DNA from: Diplosphaera chodatii
Taxonomy: Eukaryota; Chlorophyta; Trebouxiophyceae; Prasiolales; Stichococcaceae
NCBI GenBank assembly: GCA_032358165.1
Contig: JAALGY010000036.1
Span: 868,001-932,000, forward strand
Direction of reading: 5' to 3'
DNA: 64,000 nucleotides
This document shows positions 1-14,778 of the stretch, piece by piece. The position numbers and the translations under genes were made by a program. Each line of letters starts with the position of its first letter. Position 1 is the stretch's first letter. The notes below the pieces were generated by a model. It ran no database searches and was not told the origin of the DNA. It worked only from the letters and a program-made list of their open reading frames with translations.

Positions 1-2180
1 GGTTGTCGCACACGGTGGTAGCCATCGGCGCCCTCGCGGCTGTCCTGTATGGCATCCTGCAACCGTCGCCAACCAACCCGCGGACGCCCCTGCTCAACTT
101 CGACTTGGCCATGGTGTGCCAAACACCAATGCCAGATCCGCTCATCAAGACGTCTATACATCTCAGCTTGAAGTCCGACTCCAGTCGCAGCAGCCTTGAT
201 TGGTATCCTGTTGCATGGTCGGCAGGTGTTGGTGCCGTCAATGCTGTTTGGGATCAGCATCGGAGTGGTGCTCTGCCCGATGTCGCCAGAGTGGGTGCAG
301 ACGGCACTGCTGTCGGTGCTGCTGATGGCCGTCACCCACAAGACATTCAGCCAAGGCGTGGCGAAGTGGCGGCAGGAACAGCTTGACAGAGCGTATGCTT
401 TTGCCCCTGTCATCGGTCATCTGTTTGTCCTTCAAGCAGTGCTGGATGTTGCTGAGTTCCAGCGGAAGGCGTTGTATCACGACCCTCGACACTCGGCCGT
501 GCAGGACATCACCATACAACAGCCCGCCAGCACTGCAGCCGCTTCTGGCTGCCGAGAACGGAGCGTTGCTCAGCCCAATTCCAGAGAATGAAGTCAGGTG
601 CGTACAGCTGGCATTGAGCATTTCGTCACGGGATTTGCACAAACTTTGTGGATCACAAGATCCGCAGACGTCATCGGGACCAATGAACTTCCACGTACTT
701 GACTGGCGCAGCGTGATGAAGAAGCGCATCAGACTTAGCAGCGCAGGAGGAAGTAGTGCCATTGCTGCATCATTTGGACGGATACCATACCTCAAGGCAG
801 GTCCTAATATCACACGGTTCGCCGCTTGTGAGTCAACTTGCTGCTATCCAGCACCTGCGAGGCCTGTGGCAAGCCAGCTTTACGGTTGACCCCTGGTTTT
901 ATGATGCTGGAGGTGTCTGTGCTGGCGCTCCTGTGGATAGTGTTTGTCGGGCTGCAGCTGGCAAAAGCACAGCACCACCACTGCACTTGGTGAGTGCTGC
1001 ACTTGCGAGCGCTTCACATGCAAGTACCTGTAGGCTGGACCATCAACTGCAAGCATTGGGTGGTGTGCAGGCCCTACTTTGGCCTGGTGCTGGGTCAGGG
1101 CGCGGTGCTGGCAGGTTTTGCAACGGCCTTTGCATATCGCCAGGTACACGTGCTTCCGACTGGTCACCTGGACTCGGCAGTAGGTGTAGTTGCTCAGAGT
1201 CCTGAGCAGCCGCTCTGCCAGACGCAGGCATTAAAGGCGCAGCGTGATCCACAGACCGTGGACTCTGAGTTCCTCAAGATGATGGCGCAGCCAGCGGCGG
1301 CGGGTTGCAGCAGCCAGCACAGCAGACATAGCGGTGCCGACGGCAGCAGTAGCTGTAGTAGCGGCGGTGCTGTGGATTGCCTCAGCCTCAGCAACATCGA
1401 TGGGGCTGCGGTGTATCAGCCAGCGCGCATGCTCAACACGATGGGTGTCGTGGCCGCAGCAGGCGTGATTGCAGGTGAGCAGCTGCAGACCACAAGGTAT
1501 GCATGGTCATCATAAGCTGTGAGATGTGCTGCCACTGTCACATGCGGTTGTGCACATGCCCACAGACGTGCCCTTTTCCATGCAGGAATGCTGGGCATTG
1601 CTGGGGCGATGCTGTTCAACCCATTCCTGCTGGCCATGGGGGTGCACCCCCAGGTCGTGGCGGCAACAGCCATTGTCATCGTGCTCTTTGGCAGCGGCGC
1701 AATCAGCCTCAGTTTCATGTGAGTAGCTAGCGCGGTGCACGAGTCTGCTGACATTGCGACATGCACCAGGCGTGTCAGCATGCACCGTGCTGTGGTCCAG
1801 TCAGTCCCTCCAGGTCATTCCCAGGGCGCGTCTTGTTTCGCAGGTTCAACGGCATGCTCAACCTGTCATATTTGGCAGTGTATGCGCCCATTGTGTTCGT
1901 CGCGTCATTGATGGGCGTCACACTGCTCAGCTGGGCAATCAGGCGGACAGGTGTCAGCGTCACCTGACCTGAGTGTGCGCTCTGTGAATGTACTTGCCCA
2001 GTACTGGGGCTGATGGTGAAGATGTTGCGTCATGCAGGGCGGCAGTCACTGCTGTTGTTCCTGATGAGCAGCATACTTGCTCTGGGGCTGGTTTCGGTGG
2101 TGTTGTTCGGCGGGCAGCACACGGTTGCAGACATCCGCGGTGGACGTCGCATTGGCTTCAATAACTTCTGTGATGACTAA
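1..2180 (+). CDS. TauE/SafE-family membrane transporter (5' end outside window)
   Basis: This is a polytopic membrane protein of the plant-type sulfite exporter TauE/SafE family; the likely role is export of sulfite or a related organic anion, but the substrate is inferred from the family only. The window opens inside the gene. The first visible segment (about 3-130) carries the family pattern ending in NFDLAMV. The exon at about 226-385 has MLFGISIGVV followed by TALLSVLLMA and the KTFSQGVAKWRQEQ loop, as in plant homologues. The exon at about 1588-1720 has the second glycine/proline repeat (GMLGIAGAMLFNPFLLAMGV) followed by VVAATAIVIVLFGSG. The exons at about 1844-1966 and 2037-2180 hold the last two membrane spans and end GFNNFCDD-stop. 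Introns separate all of these. The region 600-1500 contains further exons that I could not phase with certainty. Confidence 0.82.
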
Positions 2181-3221
2181 TGCGCTACGGTAGCATGCAT
2201 CAATCCTCGATAGGAGTGAGATACATATTCTTATGCCGCCTCTGGGGGCGCTCAGATGTTAGCTCTCGGGTTCCCGCACCATTCTTGATTGCAGCTTGTA
2301 TCATAGTCCGGGCTGTTCAATCTCTTGTATAGGCTAGGACAGCAAGTGGTTTGCTCAAATAAACCTTTAAAACTTTGGCGTCCAACAATAATGGGTGTGA
2401 TTCGCAGTCATGTTTGGCTTATTAGGCAATGACGTGTTGATCGGCACACATCTGCCAGTGCTGTGTAGCTGTAAATGGTGGTTGGATACTGATTACACTG
2501 CTCATAATTCTGAGCACCTGGGAGCATCAGTAAGCGTGATGGATGGTTGGAAGCGAATATGCAGGTGCCAGCGCATGATGATGACCAATTGAGCGGACCA
2601 AGACCAGCGGACCCGACGCAACAAATGCATACTCCTGCACTCGCGTTCTCATCTTTCATTCCTTGTCGCTTACCTGTGCTCGAGGTCCTCTGACTACAAA
2701 TTGCTTGAACGGTTCCACATTGCGCATTGTGTCTCGTTAGTCTGGCCATCCCATGCAGTGCAGCCTACATCTGACTCCTGATGTCAGCCTGAGGGGACTG
2801 TCGCTGCCGGCCATTCCGTCGAAGAATGCCCTCAGATGTCCGCTGCCTGCTGTTGATAGCCCGGGCAGGCGGTATATTGCACTCAGCAGTACGCATGCAT
2901 GATGCGCTCCTTCCCTGTGAATCTTCATTGCGTTGTCGCAACTTGTGCCAGTCGTACACTCATGACGATCGAATGTGTTCACACCGCGCCATACGCAACT
3001 ATAATGGCATCATGCAGGACAAGTCAGCTGCGCGGCGCGAGCAGCAGTGAACGCAGCAGCAACTCTAGAGATGCCACTGAAGAGCAGATCCAGCTGTGAC
3101 GTGAAGCAGGTGCACTGCAGACAAATTGTATCATCGGCGGTGTTTTGAAAGCCGCCCTGTGCCTACACGACTGGTCCTGCCTCATGAACGCTGTCAATGC
3201 ATATGTTCATGTAAGTTGCAG
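2181..3221. other. Intergenic or 5' exon region, nothing firmly assigned
   Basis: This stretch lies between the stop of the TauE/SafE gene and the first supportable exon of the next gene. It probably holds the 3' UTR of the first gene and the promoter and N-terminal (possibly transit peptide) exon of the second. A short frame opening at 2962 is Ser/Arg-rich like a plastid transit peptide, but I could not join it in phase to the exon at 3222. Confidence 0.4.
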
Positions 3222-4113
3222 GTGGCGATGCGAACCCAGAAGGACTGTCAGCTGGCGATCAGCGTCTACCCCAGCTTCACATATGATGCTCGCGGCGGCG
3301 GCGGTGTGGCTGAGACCAGCGGCCATGGGTGCGGTCCGCGCAGGCACTGTATGCTCACTGTGCTCTGTGCAAAAGGGGTCCTCGCGTGAAGGGACCTGCT
3401 GCTGCTGCTGCTCCTGCTGGTGCTGCTGGTGCTGAGGTTGTGTGAGGGCTGTTGCAGGTCCGATCGCCTGCAGATGAGGTTCGACCCTAAAACCCTGAGC
3501 ATCCCAGACGTCAGCTACCGCACAGCCAGGTTCCTGGGGGTACCATTGCCGCCCTGCTTCAAAATCGCCATCATCACGCGGAGTCTCGCAGGGTGGCTGA
3601 AGCCCAAGACCGGCGAGGTAAATGCGATTGTGGTTGCGACTCATGCACCCTGGCAGCGTCATGCGCTGATGCTGGTGGCTATGTACCAATTCTAGCAATA
3701 CGTGACGGCCCTTGCTTGGCTGCTGCCAACAGGTGCAGCTGGACTTCGTGGCAAGCTTCTTCTTCACAGTGTCGATTTTCGGATGGGTACTGTATCGGGC
3801 TTCTCCGCTAGAGGTAGAGACACGGCTCACAACAGAAACAGTCAAGGGCCGGAACCTTGGCGGCAGCGGTTCACGGATAGACGCGGATGGGAATGCCAGG
3901 CAAGCATGCACATCCGTGCGTGGCTGAGCATGTCTCCATTATTCACGGCCGCAGCTGCCTCGAATGAGTTATGCAGGCATCTCATGCACATGTGCGATGT
4001 GCAGGCTGGTGGGCGTGGCAGATGTGCAAAAGTGTGGCGATGCGCTGTTCGATGCGTTCCTCAGACTGCCGGGAGATACATTCTCCATGATGTCAGCGCA
4101 CTTCACTTATTGA
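3222..4113 (+). CDS. Conserved plastid-type protein of unknown function
   Basis: I do not recognise a named family. Four exons phase cleanly: 3222-3328, 3458-3617, 3733-3899 and 4005-4113. The start lies upstream and is unresolved. Visible motifs in order are LAISVYPSFTYDARG, then MRFDPKTLSIPDV, then GEVQLDFVASFFFTVS, then SPLEVETRLTTE and GSGSRIDADGNARLVGVADV, ending in MMSAHFTY. The pattern of a beta-rich body plus a basic 'R(I/L)D..G..RLVGVA' block and a short C-terminal helix reminds me of uncharacterised conserved chloroplast proteins of plants and algae. That is a family-level impression only. The third intron (3900-4004) starts with GC instead of GT and is required to keep the frame. 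A CTG-rich tract lies in the first intron near 3400-3435. Confidence 0.55.
3900..4004 (+). other. GC-AG intron
   Basis: The upstream exon ends gccag and the intron begins gcaagc, the consensus form of a GC donor. It ends gtgcag. Splicing here joins GNAR to LVGVADV across a split Arg codon (ag+g). The flanking exons are then 167 and 109 nt long, with compatible phases. No GT donor nearby keeps this frame. Confidence 0.75.
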
Positions 4114-4180
4114 CAGTTGCTCACTAGCATACCAGCCGCACATCATGATGTGCCAAGACCTCAGCTGTAGGAGGCGAACG

Positions 4181-5796
4181 TCATACAACACGAATTTCCT
4201 TTGCCTTGTCAGCCCCCAATTGCTCTGCTAGCTGTATGTGTTTGTCCGTGAGCTTTTGCAGCTGTTGCATAGGACACAGTAGATTTAGGTGCTGAATTAG
4301 CTGTAGCTCATGTATCAGACTGCTGCAGCCTGTGTAAAGAATGCGCTTGAAGCAAAACCCACCTCTGTTTCTGCCCTGAACCGTTCATCCTCGCTGGCGA
4401 TGTCCTTCAACGATTGCAATCCTGAGTGCCGTGCATTGCGCACAGAAACCTGCACACAACCACACCACACTTTAACGACTCGAGTGCTCGATGCTGCGCA
4501 ACTGGCGCAACGACAGCAGTGTTGCTGCAGACACAGTGGGTCATCGCCTAGTTTTCAGGCTTGTTGGGCACACCTTGCAAGCCTCGACTTCCCGCTTGCA
4601 CAACTTGGACATGGCCTCCTGCACCTCTGGCGATGGCCTGCGAATTCGTGTCACCAACCCCGTGTCTTTGTGAGCTTCAAACTTGTGGTCAGACAGTCAG
4701 TTGCAGCATTGCAGCAGAGTTTCGACACCGCGCAGATAGTCATCGATCGTAAAGTACTGCACCTTGGCACGGGTATGAGGATTTCCTGGCCATCGATCCG
4801 CGGGTTCAGGCCGAGAGGAGAGCTTGCAATGGCCTTCTCTACTGCTGGCAATGTCTGTAGATGCGAAAAGCATGGCATGTCAACTCGGATGTACGTGCAG
4901 GCCATCAGCCTGTGAAACTGCCTGTCGCGGTTCTGCATGGCACAGGAGATTGCCTGCGGCAAATGTACATTGCGCCAAGATGCAGAAAGACCTTACCGCT
5001 GGATCATACACCGAGGCTACAAGCAGCTGCGCATCCCGCGCAAGCACTGTGGCCAGTGTGTGCAGTGGCATCTTCTCGTCGTACGCCTCTACTCGGATGT
5101 GGTCCAACATCCCTGCAAGGCAGTATGGCTTCTGTTACACATGGTGTGGCCCTGTAGCCAGCAAACCAGGCATCACTGATGAGGCTGATCAGATTAGCAT
5201 TGGCGGCGCAACCTGGCGATGCGCGCCCCGTGCGCATGCTGCCCAGCTCCTGCCTCAGGTGGTCCAGCGCCGCCTCCATGTGCCTGCAGCAATCAGCGCT
5301 GCTGGCCTCACGTATGTTTGACGACGTCACTCCCAGTCATTAGACGACGTCACTCCCAGTCATTAGAGTGATACATGGAAGTGAGCACAACTGGCATGCT
5401 CCCACTCACAGCTCCTCGTCGGCAAAGTCCACCAGCGAGCCCTCGGGGGTGGCGGGCGCATGCCGTTTGTGCGGCTCCTGTCGCGTGCGCTCTGGTGCTG
5501 CCTGCCTGTTCTTCTCTGCACAAAGCGCAGGGAGGCTGGCTTACGTGCGTGTACCGACGTCCGTGTTGATGCTTCAAAGCCCCTGCCCGCGGCGCAAGCT
5601 CCTTCGGCAGCTGCCACGGTGCTGCAACTGACATGCAGTGCAGACTACAGCCCGCACCGCGCTTCGCCTTGGCTGCGCCCTTGGCGAAGCCCCTGCAGAT
5701 CACACTGGCGAGAGGATGCTGTGTGGAACCCTGCGAACTCCACTGTGGCTGCAGTGCAGGCTGTGTGGCACTCGAGATTGCATTCGCTGCCTGCAT
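4181..5796 (-). CDS. Ribosome recycling factor, organellar
   Basis: RRF acts with EF-G to split the post-termination ribosome so that subunits can be reused. Eight exons phase exactly (high to low): 5796-5658, 5515-5410, 5283-5213, 5112-4997, 4854-4763, 4637-4574, 4449-4363 and 4261-4181, giving 251 residues. Bacterial RRF is about 185 residues, so roughly 65 residues form an N-terminal extension, consistent with organelle targeting; it contains RGFAKGAAKAK and an acidic VDFADEEL before the RRF body. Diagnostic blocks follow: RTGRASPGMLDHIRVEAYDE, LPAVEKAIASSPLGLNP, ILIPVPRPSPEVQEAM, VSVRNARHS and LQKLTDKH. The last block belongs to the C-terminal helix. Mitochondrial targeting looks more likely than plastid from the RGFAKGAAKAK style, but this is inference. 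Confidence 0.9.
5321..5366. repeat. Two perfect tandem copies of a 23-bp unit
   Basis: The unit begins acgacgtcactcccagtcat and repeats at 5321-5343 and 5344-5366 without mismatch. It lies in the second intron of the RRF gene. Each copy holds the palindrome gacgtc. It probably reflects a small slippage duplication. Confidence 0.9.
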
Positions 5797-6355
5797 CGCC
5801 GCGCTGCAAATCTGCCGCACAGCCGGCGTGGTGTCACCACAACCGCATGCCAATTGTGACCCGACTAGCCGATCCGCTACGGTCCAGCATGATGAGAACC
5901 CCCTTTGTGCCTGGCGACTCGCTCGGATCAGCAGCATCATGAAGAGCGCGGCCTGCGCCCAATCTTCGCTGTCACCGGCGCTGCATCTGCGCTTGAGTGG
6001 CAGTTTGCAGGGTCGGTGGAGACTGCTGGGATACAAGCTGGGTCGCACAGGTGCTGCAGATCCTGTCGGCAGTGTAAGCGGAGTCTGCCTGCAAGTTGTG
6101 CAGATCTGTGCATGTCGGCAAATGCTGAGGTGGCATGTGGGATGGGCTCACAAGCATTGAGGCAAACCAGTCCATTTGTTCAGCGCCGCCCTGCTACATA
6201 CTCTGTCACGAAACAGCATCAGCGTAGAGGCAAAAACCTGAAGCATACCATCAGCGTTGGAAACGACCGTCTGCAGGCAGCCTACCCCAACTCATATACA
6301 CTTGCTGGAAGCGCAGTCCCAAGGACTGACAGGCTGACTATCGTCAAGCAATGTG

Positions 6356-8957
<2,602 letters not shown>

Positions 8958-8979
8958 TCAGATCAACGGCCTCACTGGC

Positions 8980-11044
8980 GATGTCTGGTGTCCCAATGCT
9001 GGCAAGTGCAGCGTGCCTCGTGCGGTCTGACAGCTCAGCGACGCTGACGCCGGACAGCGGCATGCATCGCGTAATGTGCTCCAGGACCTCCTGCCGCTCC
9101 GCCGCTGTCGGCAGCCCAAACGGCACCTGGACAGCAAACATTGGTTCAGGTGACTCCGTGCAGACTTCACATCCCACAAGCATGGTCCTGCAATGTGTCT
9201 CCTGACGGCACGCAACCATCTCGTCGCTTGTGTTGTGCGAAATCCCCAACCAGGTCTTGCAGCTGCCCAGTGTTTGACCATATGCTAGTGTGTGTGGATC
9301 ACGGCAGATATTGACACAAATGCGCTGCTTTTGCCGGTGCTTCAGTCTCCTGATGCGCATGACGGCAGGTGACGAAGGAGCGCACCTCGACCCCGAGGCG
9401 CCCCGGGCGCAGAAGCGCCGGGCTGACGTGCGACCGCTGGCCGGATGCAGCGACCACGGCCACGGCCGCGCCGCTGGCGGTCAGCTGGTCCAGCAGGCTG
9501 GCCAGGAGCTGCGCCTGCTGCTGGTCCTCCGCCGCAGCGCCGGGCTGCCTGCGCATGGGTCAGAGCTGCGCTGAGACCCCAAGGGGCAGCAGTGTTTGCG
9601 GAGAGGGAGGGTGCCAGTGGAGCTGATGCAGTTCAACACCAGTATCTTCGTCACAGCTTCCGGCTCGCAAGGGTGACAGCTGTACATAGGGAGCTATCCA
9701 CTGTGGTAAAGGGGCACCTTGCCGGCGCCAGGGCATCGAGGCAGTCGATGAACAGCACCGCCGGCGCACGCGACCTGGCACGCTGGAACGCCCGCTGCAG
9801 CTGCTGCGCTGCCTGCGTGCCCGCCGCCACTGCCGCCCCGTCCACCACCTGCATAAGATCAGCCGCACGAGCCTGAAGCTCAACTCAGCCGGTGTCCGGA
9901 CAAGCTCAGGGTTCGACTGTAGTAAGCCACGCAGTGGCGCAAACCCTCGGACATAATCTCTCGCCGCGATGCGCTGGGTGCGTACCTCCAGGTGTGCGCG
10001 AGCCTCTGCAGCGAGCGCCGGCATGATGAATGTCTTGCCAGTGCCTGGCGGCCCATGGCACAGCACCCCACGCAGGCCCTGTGGTGAATGTGATGCGAGC
10101 ATTGGCCTTGCATCACGACCGGGCCTCCCTAGTCTGCCTGCTGTGCGGACTGAAACACAGGCAGATGTTGACTGCTTTTATAGCACACCTAGGCTGACAC
10201 AAATGCAGCAAACAGCTCACCTGCGTTCCCAGAGACGTGAACAGGCGCGGGTGACGCAGCGGCAGCACCACGGCATCACGCAGCGCCGTCTTCTGCTTCC
10301 ACAGCCCGCCAATCGAAGCAAAGCCCGCCGAGGAGCCTGTGCGCGCTGTTTGCCCCGTGCCCTGTTTCACGTCAGCTGCGTTGAGCTGTGACGTGCTGGC
10401 GCTGGTGTGTGTGTCGAGCTGCTGCTGGGTCTGCTGCACCGCTGCTGGCAGCTCGTCTCTGCCATCGCCCCATCTGCACCCACGACAAGCAGCCGGTCAG
10501 CACAGGAGCACTCCCACCAGCATGGTCCCCAGCTGCAGAGCCATGCACGGGCAGCTGCTTGCCTGCGCGCCGCAAGCTGGTGCTTTGCGATCGCCGTGTC
10601 GGGCAAAGCTCCGCCGTCGCGTGGCACCCACGCCCAGCGCTGCATGTCGAAGCGCCAGGCTGACATGAGTCCGCCGCTGCTGCCAGTGGCACTCGGAGTC
10701 TTTGCTGCTCTCGAGCCGTCGCACGTGGCACCACGCGGCGGCGCTGCCACGGTGGCCGGCACCGGCGAGCCGTCCACGGGCGCCACTGTGGCGATGGGCA
10801 CCGCGCATCTACCTGAGAAGCGGCTCTGGGCCACTGCACCGCCCACGCTCTTCACCTCCGGGCCGCTCCTGCACGGTGCAGGGGTTGGCAGCTCATGCCG
10901 GGGCCGGTCATTGGGGCACGGCGCCGGTGGCGTGCTGAACCAGGAGCTGTTGGTCCACAGTGATCCTGCTTGCGGCGCGATGTTGGCGTCTGTGCTATGG
11001 ACGAGGCGTCCCTGAGTGCTGTGAGGCGGCAGCACCTCTGCCAT
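8980..11044 (-). CDS. AAA ATPase with a degenerate catalytic site
   Basis: The protein has an Ala/Pro/Ser-rich N-terminal region from the Met at 11044 and then one AAA module. The module reads FASIGGLWKQKTALRDAVVL and PLRHPRLFTSLG (10320-10225), then Walker A in HGPPGTGKT (about 10070-10030), Walker B in VLFIDCLDALAP (about 9765-9730), a sensor-1 segment VVAASGQRS, and the arginine-finger region LLRPGRLGVEV (about 9430-9380). A lid-like segment, VPFGLPTAAERQEVLEHITR, follows at about 9140-9080. The order matches Cdc48/AFG2-type AAA proteins. The Walker B glutamate is Cys (DC, not DE) and the sensor-1 Asn is missing, so ATP binding may outlast hydrolysis. Only one AAA module is visible, and the C-terminus runs into the 3' end of KRR1 without a clear stop. 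The partner and process are unknown. Confidence 0.6.
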
Positions 11045-11632
11045 TTTGTGAAATGCAAACACCAAGTCAAGCCGCGAGCACTCGCTGTGCAGCCTCACAG
11101 CTGACCTTATACATTCATCGACACTTACTTCAAGCAAATAATTTGGTACGATCCGCGACTGCAGTTTTCGCAGGTTGTGAGAAGGTCTGTGCAGCGCAGT
11201 TGCACACGTCACTGCTGACATGACGTCACGTGCGCAGGGTTGAGTAATCGCAGTAGTACTGGTACGGCAAGTTGCCCAATAGAGCGCTAGCCATTGCATC
11301 CTCTGTGTTATCACTTGTACGCAAAAGCGGCGTGCCTGCAACCTGTGCTGACGAGCGAGTTGCGAAGCAACGCACACTGCTTTGCATTGTCAGGCTAAGA
11401 CGATTGTTATGTGGTCAGTCTATAACAGTCCTCACTTGTATCAGTGCCACTGCCCCCCATCACGACAATGCATTCGTTCCTCAACGGATCTGACCGTCAA
11501 TACGGTATGTCACATCGTTGGGCACAGTCCTGTCTCAAACTGATGTGCAACAGGCACCTTACGCTCCACACCAGTGCGGGCTGGCCAAGACTACGAGGCA
11601 CATCAGTTGGGTTCCTACTCCCCCGGCCGGCA
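11045..11632. other. Intergenic, likely AAA gene promoter and GCH1 3' UTR
   Basis: No coding exon could be supported. Frames in this interval (for example one rich in Leu/Ser near 11190-11100) might be an upstream exon of the AAA gene but show no motif. Confidence 0.4.
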
Positions 11633-14600
11633 CTAGCTGAGGCACAGGCTGAGCAGCAGCTGGCTGCGTGCAGCGCCATCCTCGGCCAGGCTGCCGCGTG
11701 CTGCGACAGTGGTGGTGCTGCAGCAGGACATAAAGAGCGCAATCAAGCTAAAGCATGCACAGACACATTTCGCGCTCCGAAGCCTGGCAGTGTATCATGT
11801 GCCGCTGTCCGCAATGGCGAAACAGGTGCATCACCAACTCTGAAAAGCAGCTGCATCACCAGACACGGATATCGGGCGCTTTGACATGAGCGCAATTCGC
11901 ACCTGCTGGCATGCTTCTCCACGCCGCGGGCGACCATGCACATGTGCAGCGCCTCCACAACCACCAGCACCCCTCGTGCTCCCGCCAGCGCCCCCACTGC
12001 GCCCGCCAGCTCGTGTGTCAGACGCTCCTGCAGCACAGTCAGGAGTCAGCGTATTGTGCAGGCACTCAGCGTCCACCTCCCGTCTCAGCGTTCGTATACT
12101 GCACTCTGCGCTCAGCTTACAATAATGAGAAGGTTCATTGCACTTATTGGCTGCTGTTTGTTGGCTGCTGTCAGGAGTGCGCACCTGGATCTGCAGGCGC
12201 TTGCTGTACATGGCTACGACCGCCTCGATCTGCGCAACCGTCAGGCGGCGCGAGGGGCTCTCGTCTATTGGGAGGTATGCGACGTGCGCCATGCCGTAGA
12301 ACGGCAGCAGATGGTGCTCGCACTGCAGAAGACACATGCCGGCTCAGCAAGCAGTTCACTGTTTGGCAGACTACGCATGATTGCTTCAATCAAGGACACA
12401 TTCGATGATGGGAGGTCAGGACCTACCTGAGACGCAAAGCGGATGTGAAACTCCTCCACGCCGTGAGATGCTGCCAGGTCGTTTCGCCGCCCAACACCCT
12501 GCGCAACTCACACCGGGTGTCAAGTTGCTTGGGATGCACCAGCCACACAGGCTGTTGACAGTCAAAACCGAAAAGGTCAGTTGTAAATGGACCAACAGGA
12601 CAGTGGCCCACCTGAGGTGCGACGGAGCTGCAGTCGGGGTCCGCAGCAATGTCTGCTAGTGACACCCTGTAGCCAGCTGTGGAGGCCAGCATCTGCTGAA
12701 CGTATGCCTGGGCACCCTCCTCGAGTCCCTGCAGTGAATGAAAGATGTTTCGTGCCACAGATCATGTTGCAGGAGACGTCTTCAGATGGTGAGATGTTTG
12801 AAACATGCGCGGATAGGATTTTTCGGACTTTGAAGCCCAATTTAGTATTGAGCAGGGACTGACCTGGCGCATGTGGTGCGGCACAACAGCCTCCAGGAGC
12901 CCGCACACCGCAGCCTCCATCTGGCTGGCGCTCGGCCGCTCTGCTGTACCCTGCTGCATCGCAGCCGCCGTCGCCGGCTGCGCTGCGTCTGCCATGTCAG
13001 CATCCTGCTGCTGGCCCGGCTGCCTGCACCCGCAGCCGCTGGCGGCGCACGCGGCCACCCCGGGCGCACACTGCGGCTGAGCTATCCGCCCCGGCTGCTG
13101 CTGAGGCTGCGCACGTGCATGCGACTGCTGCAGCGCTGCGGCGTACGTCGCCTGCGGGTGGCGCAGCCCGCGGCCGACCACGCTCCGCTTTTCGACCGGC
13201 TCCATGACGGTGCGCGGGCCCGAGGGCATGCCGTGCGCCGGCGTGACCGGCACGCCGTGCAGCCGCAGCAGCGCCAAGAACTCCTGAATACGTGCACGCA
13301 CCATCAGTGATGTGACCATAGCTGCTACAGGCGCTCGCGCTGGGATGCACTAGGGTTCCCAAACAGATGACCCACCGTGGCGCGCGTGCTGTTGGGCTCT
13401 GCGAACACGCCCTGCGCTGCGGAGGTGAGGTGCAGCGGCGCGTCGGGGCCCTCCGCCATGTGCTTCGCCTCCACCAGCACCGCCGCGCCCTCCGGAGCCA
13501 GCTGGTCTGTTGGGTGGGCATGAGCAATGTCGCACTTTTGCACAGACATGATACAACGGTTCGGAAGAGTATCATTTAATCCTTGCAAACAGGCTGTCGT
13601 AAGGCAAGGATCAATTTCTGTGCACGAGGGTGTGGCACCTGTCAGGGCCTTCAAGATCTGGTCTGTGAAAGCCTGCTGGTTCTGGAACCGCCTGCGCACA
13701 TGTCCGACATGTTTTAACATTGAGTACACCATGCATCTAGATGCTATCAACATGGAAACGGGCAAAGCTGGTGGGCAGCGAAGCCATCGTACAACCCATT
13801 GCTGGGCAGCAACACCATCGTGCACATATCAGATGCATTGATGCGTCCTCACCTTGCGAACAGGCCAGTGAGGCGGGCAAACTTGCTGAGGCCCAGCACC
13901 ACACCCCGTGAGGGCATGTATGCGATGTGGCAGCGACCGTGGAAGGGCAGCAGGTTGGCGACGGACGTCGAAGCGAACTCGATGTCGCGCACCTGAACAA
14001 CGAGTGTACCAGGGCTTGGATGTGAGCCTTGATGCAGTGAGGCGCACACCTCCGCTGCAGCATGGAACATGTGACGACCGGCACCCCGAAGGCTTTCGCC
14101 CGTCCCGGCAGCTGCAGCAACGACTGCATCAGCACCGAGGCACGCACCAGGACCATGCCGCCGCCGCCGCTGCTGACGGTCGGCTCATCAAAGAGCGCCT
14201 GCCCCAGAACACTGTCCACATTCTGGCTGTAGCCGCCTGTGATGTCGAGCCACGCCTTGGCGACCCTCTGCAGGGTTGCAAAGATAGCTTTGGCGGACCG
14301 TACAGCGGCAAGGGAAGGCACGCAAGCAGCAGTGTGCTGCCATATGCTGCACGTTTGAGAACGATCAGGCACACCTTGGGAGTGTCCCGCAAACCCTGCC
14401 GGTCGGGATACTCTCCCACGCCGGACAGCAGTGTTCGCACGGCTGTCTGCGTCGATGAGCAACAGACTTTAGAAACGGCACCTTGGACGCTGATGACTTT
14501 AATGCTACTCGCTCAGCATGCCGCAACATGATGCAACCAGCACACACCTGCATGTGCATGCCCGGCTGGCGGCCCGGTGCCTCATGGTGCCCTTCTGATG

Positions 14601-14778
14601 TGTCGCTTTCCAGAGCGGCTGTGCTGAACGCCTCGCTGGCGCTGATGCTGTCGGCGCTGTTGCTGGAACATGGCCGCTCCAACAATGCTCCAGCGTCAAG
14701 CATCAACACCGCCGGCTGTTGCTGCGGCTGCTTTGGCAGCCTGAGCTGCACCTCAATCGCAGGCACTGTGGCTGCCAT
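11633..14778 (-). CDS. GCH1: GTP cyclohydrolase I, plant-type two-domain form
   Basis: This enzyme turns GTP into 7,8-dihydroneopterin triphosphate, the first step of folate (pterin) synthesis. As in land plants, two GCHI domains are fused. Domain 1 exons (14778-14548, 14446-14375, 14267-14148, 13992-13853, 13691-13639, 13506-13376) phase exactly and read TLLSGVGEYPDRQGLRDTPK, RVAKAWLDITGGYS, VANLLPFHGRCHIAYMPS and VLVEAKHMAEG. The 13283-12864 exon ends domain 1 (EFLALLRLHG), adds a Gln/Ala-rich linker and opens domain 2. Domain 2 continues with GVEEFHIRFASQ, CEHHLLPFYGMAHVAYLP, QERLTHELAGAV and EALHMCMVARGVEK, ending ...LLLSLCLS at 11633. The zinc ligands (CEHH and HMCM) are intact only in domain 2; domain 1 has SVAN and HMAE there. 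An alternative in-frame Met lies upstream at 14805. No transit peptide is evident, so cytosolic. Confidence 0.93.

Noticed and set aside
3388..3435. CTG-rich triplet run as a coding repeat
   Set aside because: It lies between two phased exons, inside an intron. It is short and interrupted, so only a low-complexity tract.
3207..3911. A 234-residue open frame on the minus strand
   Set aside because: It runs antisense through four plus-strand exons and introns of the plastid-type gene, whose phases and motifs fit. The minus frame has no motif and a Gln-rich tract that mirrors the CTG repeat.
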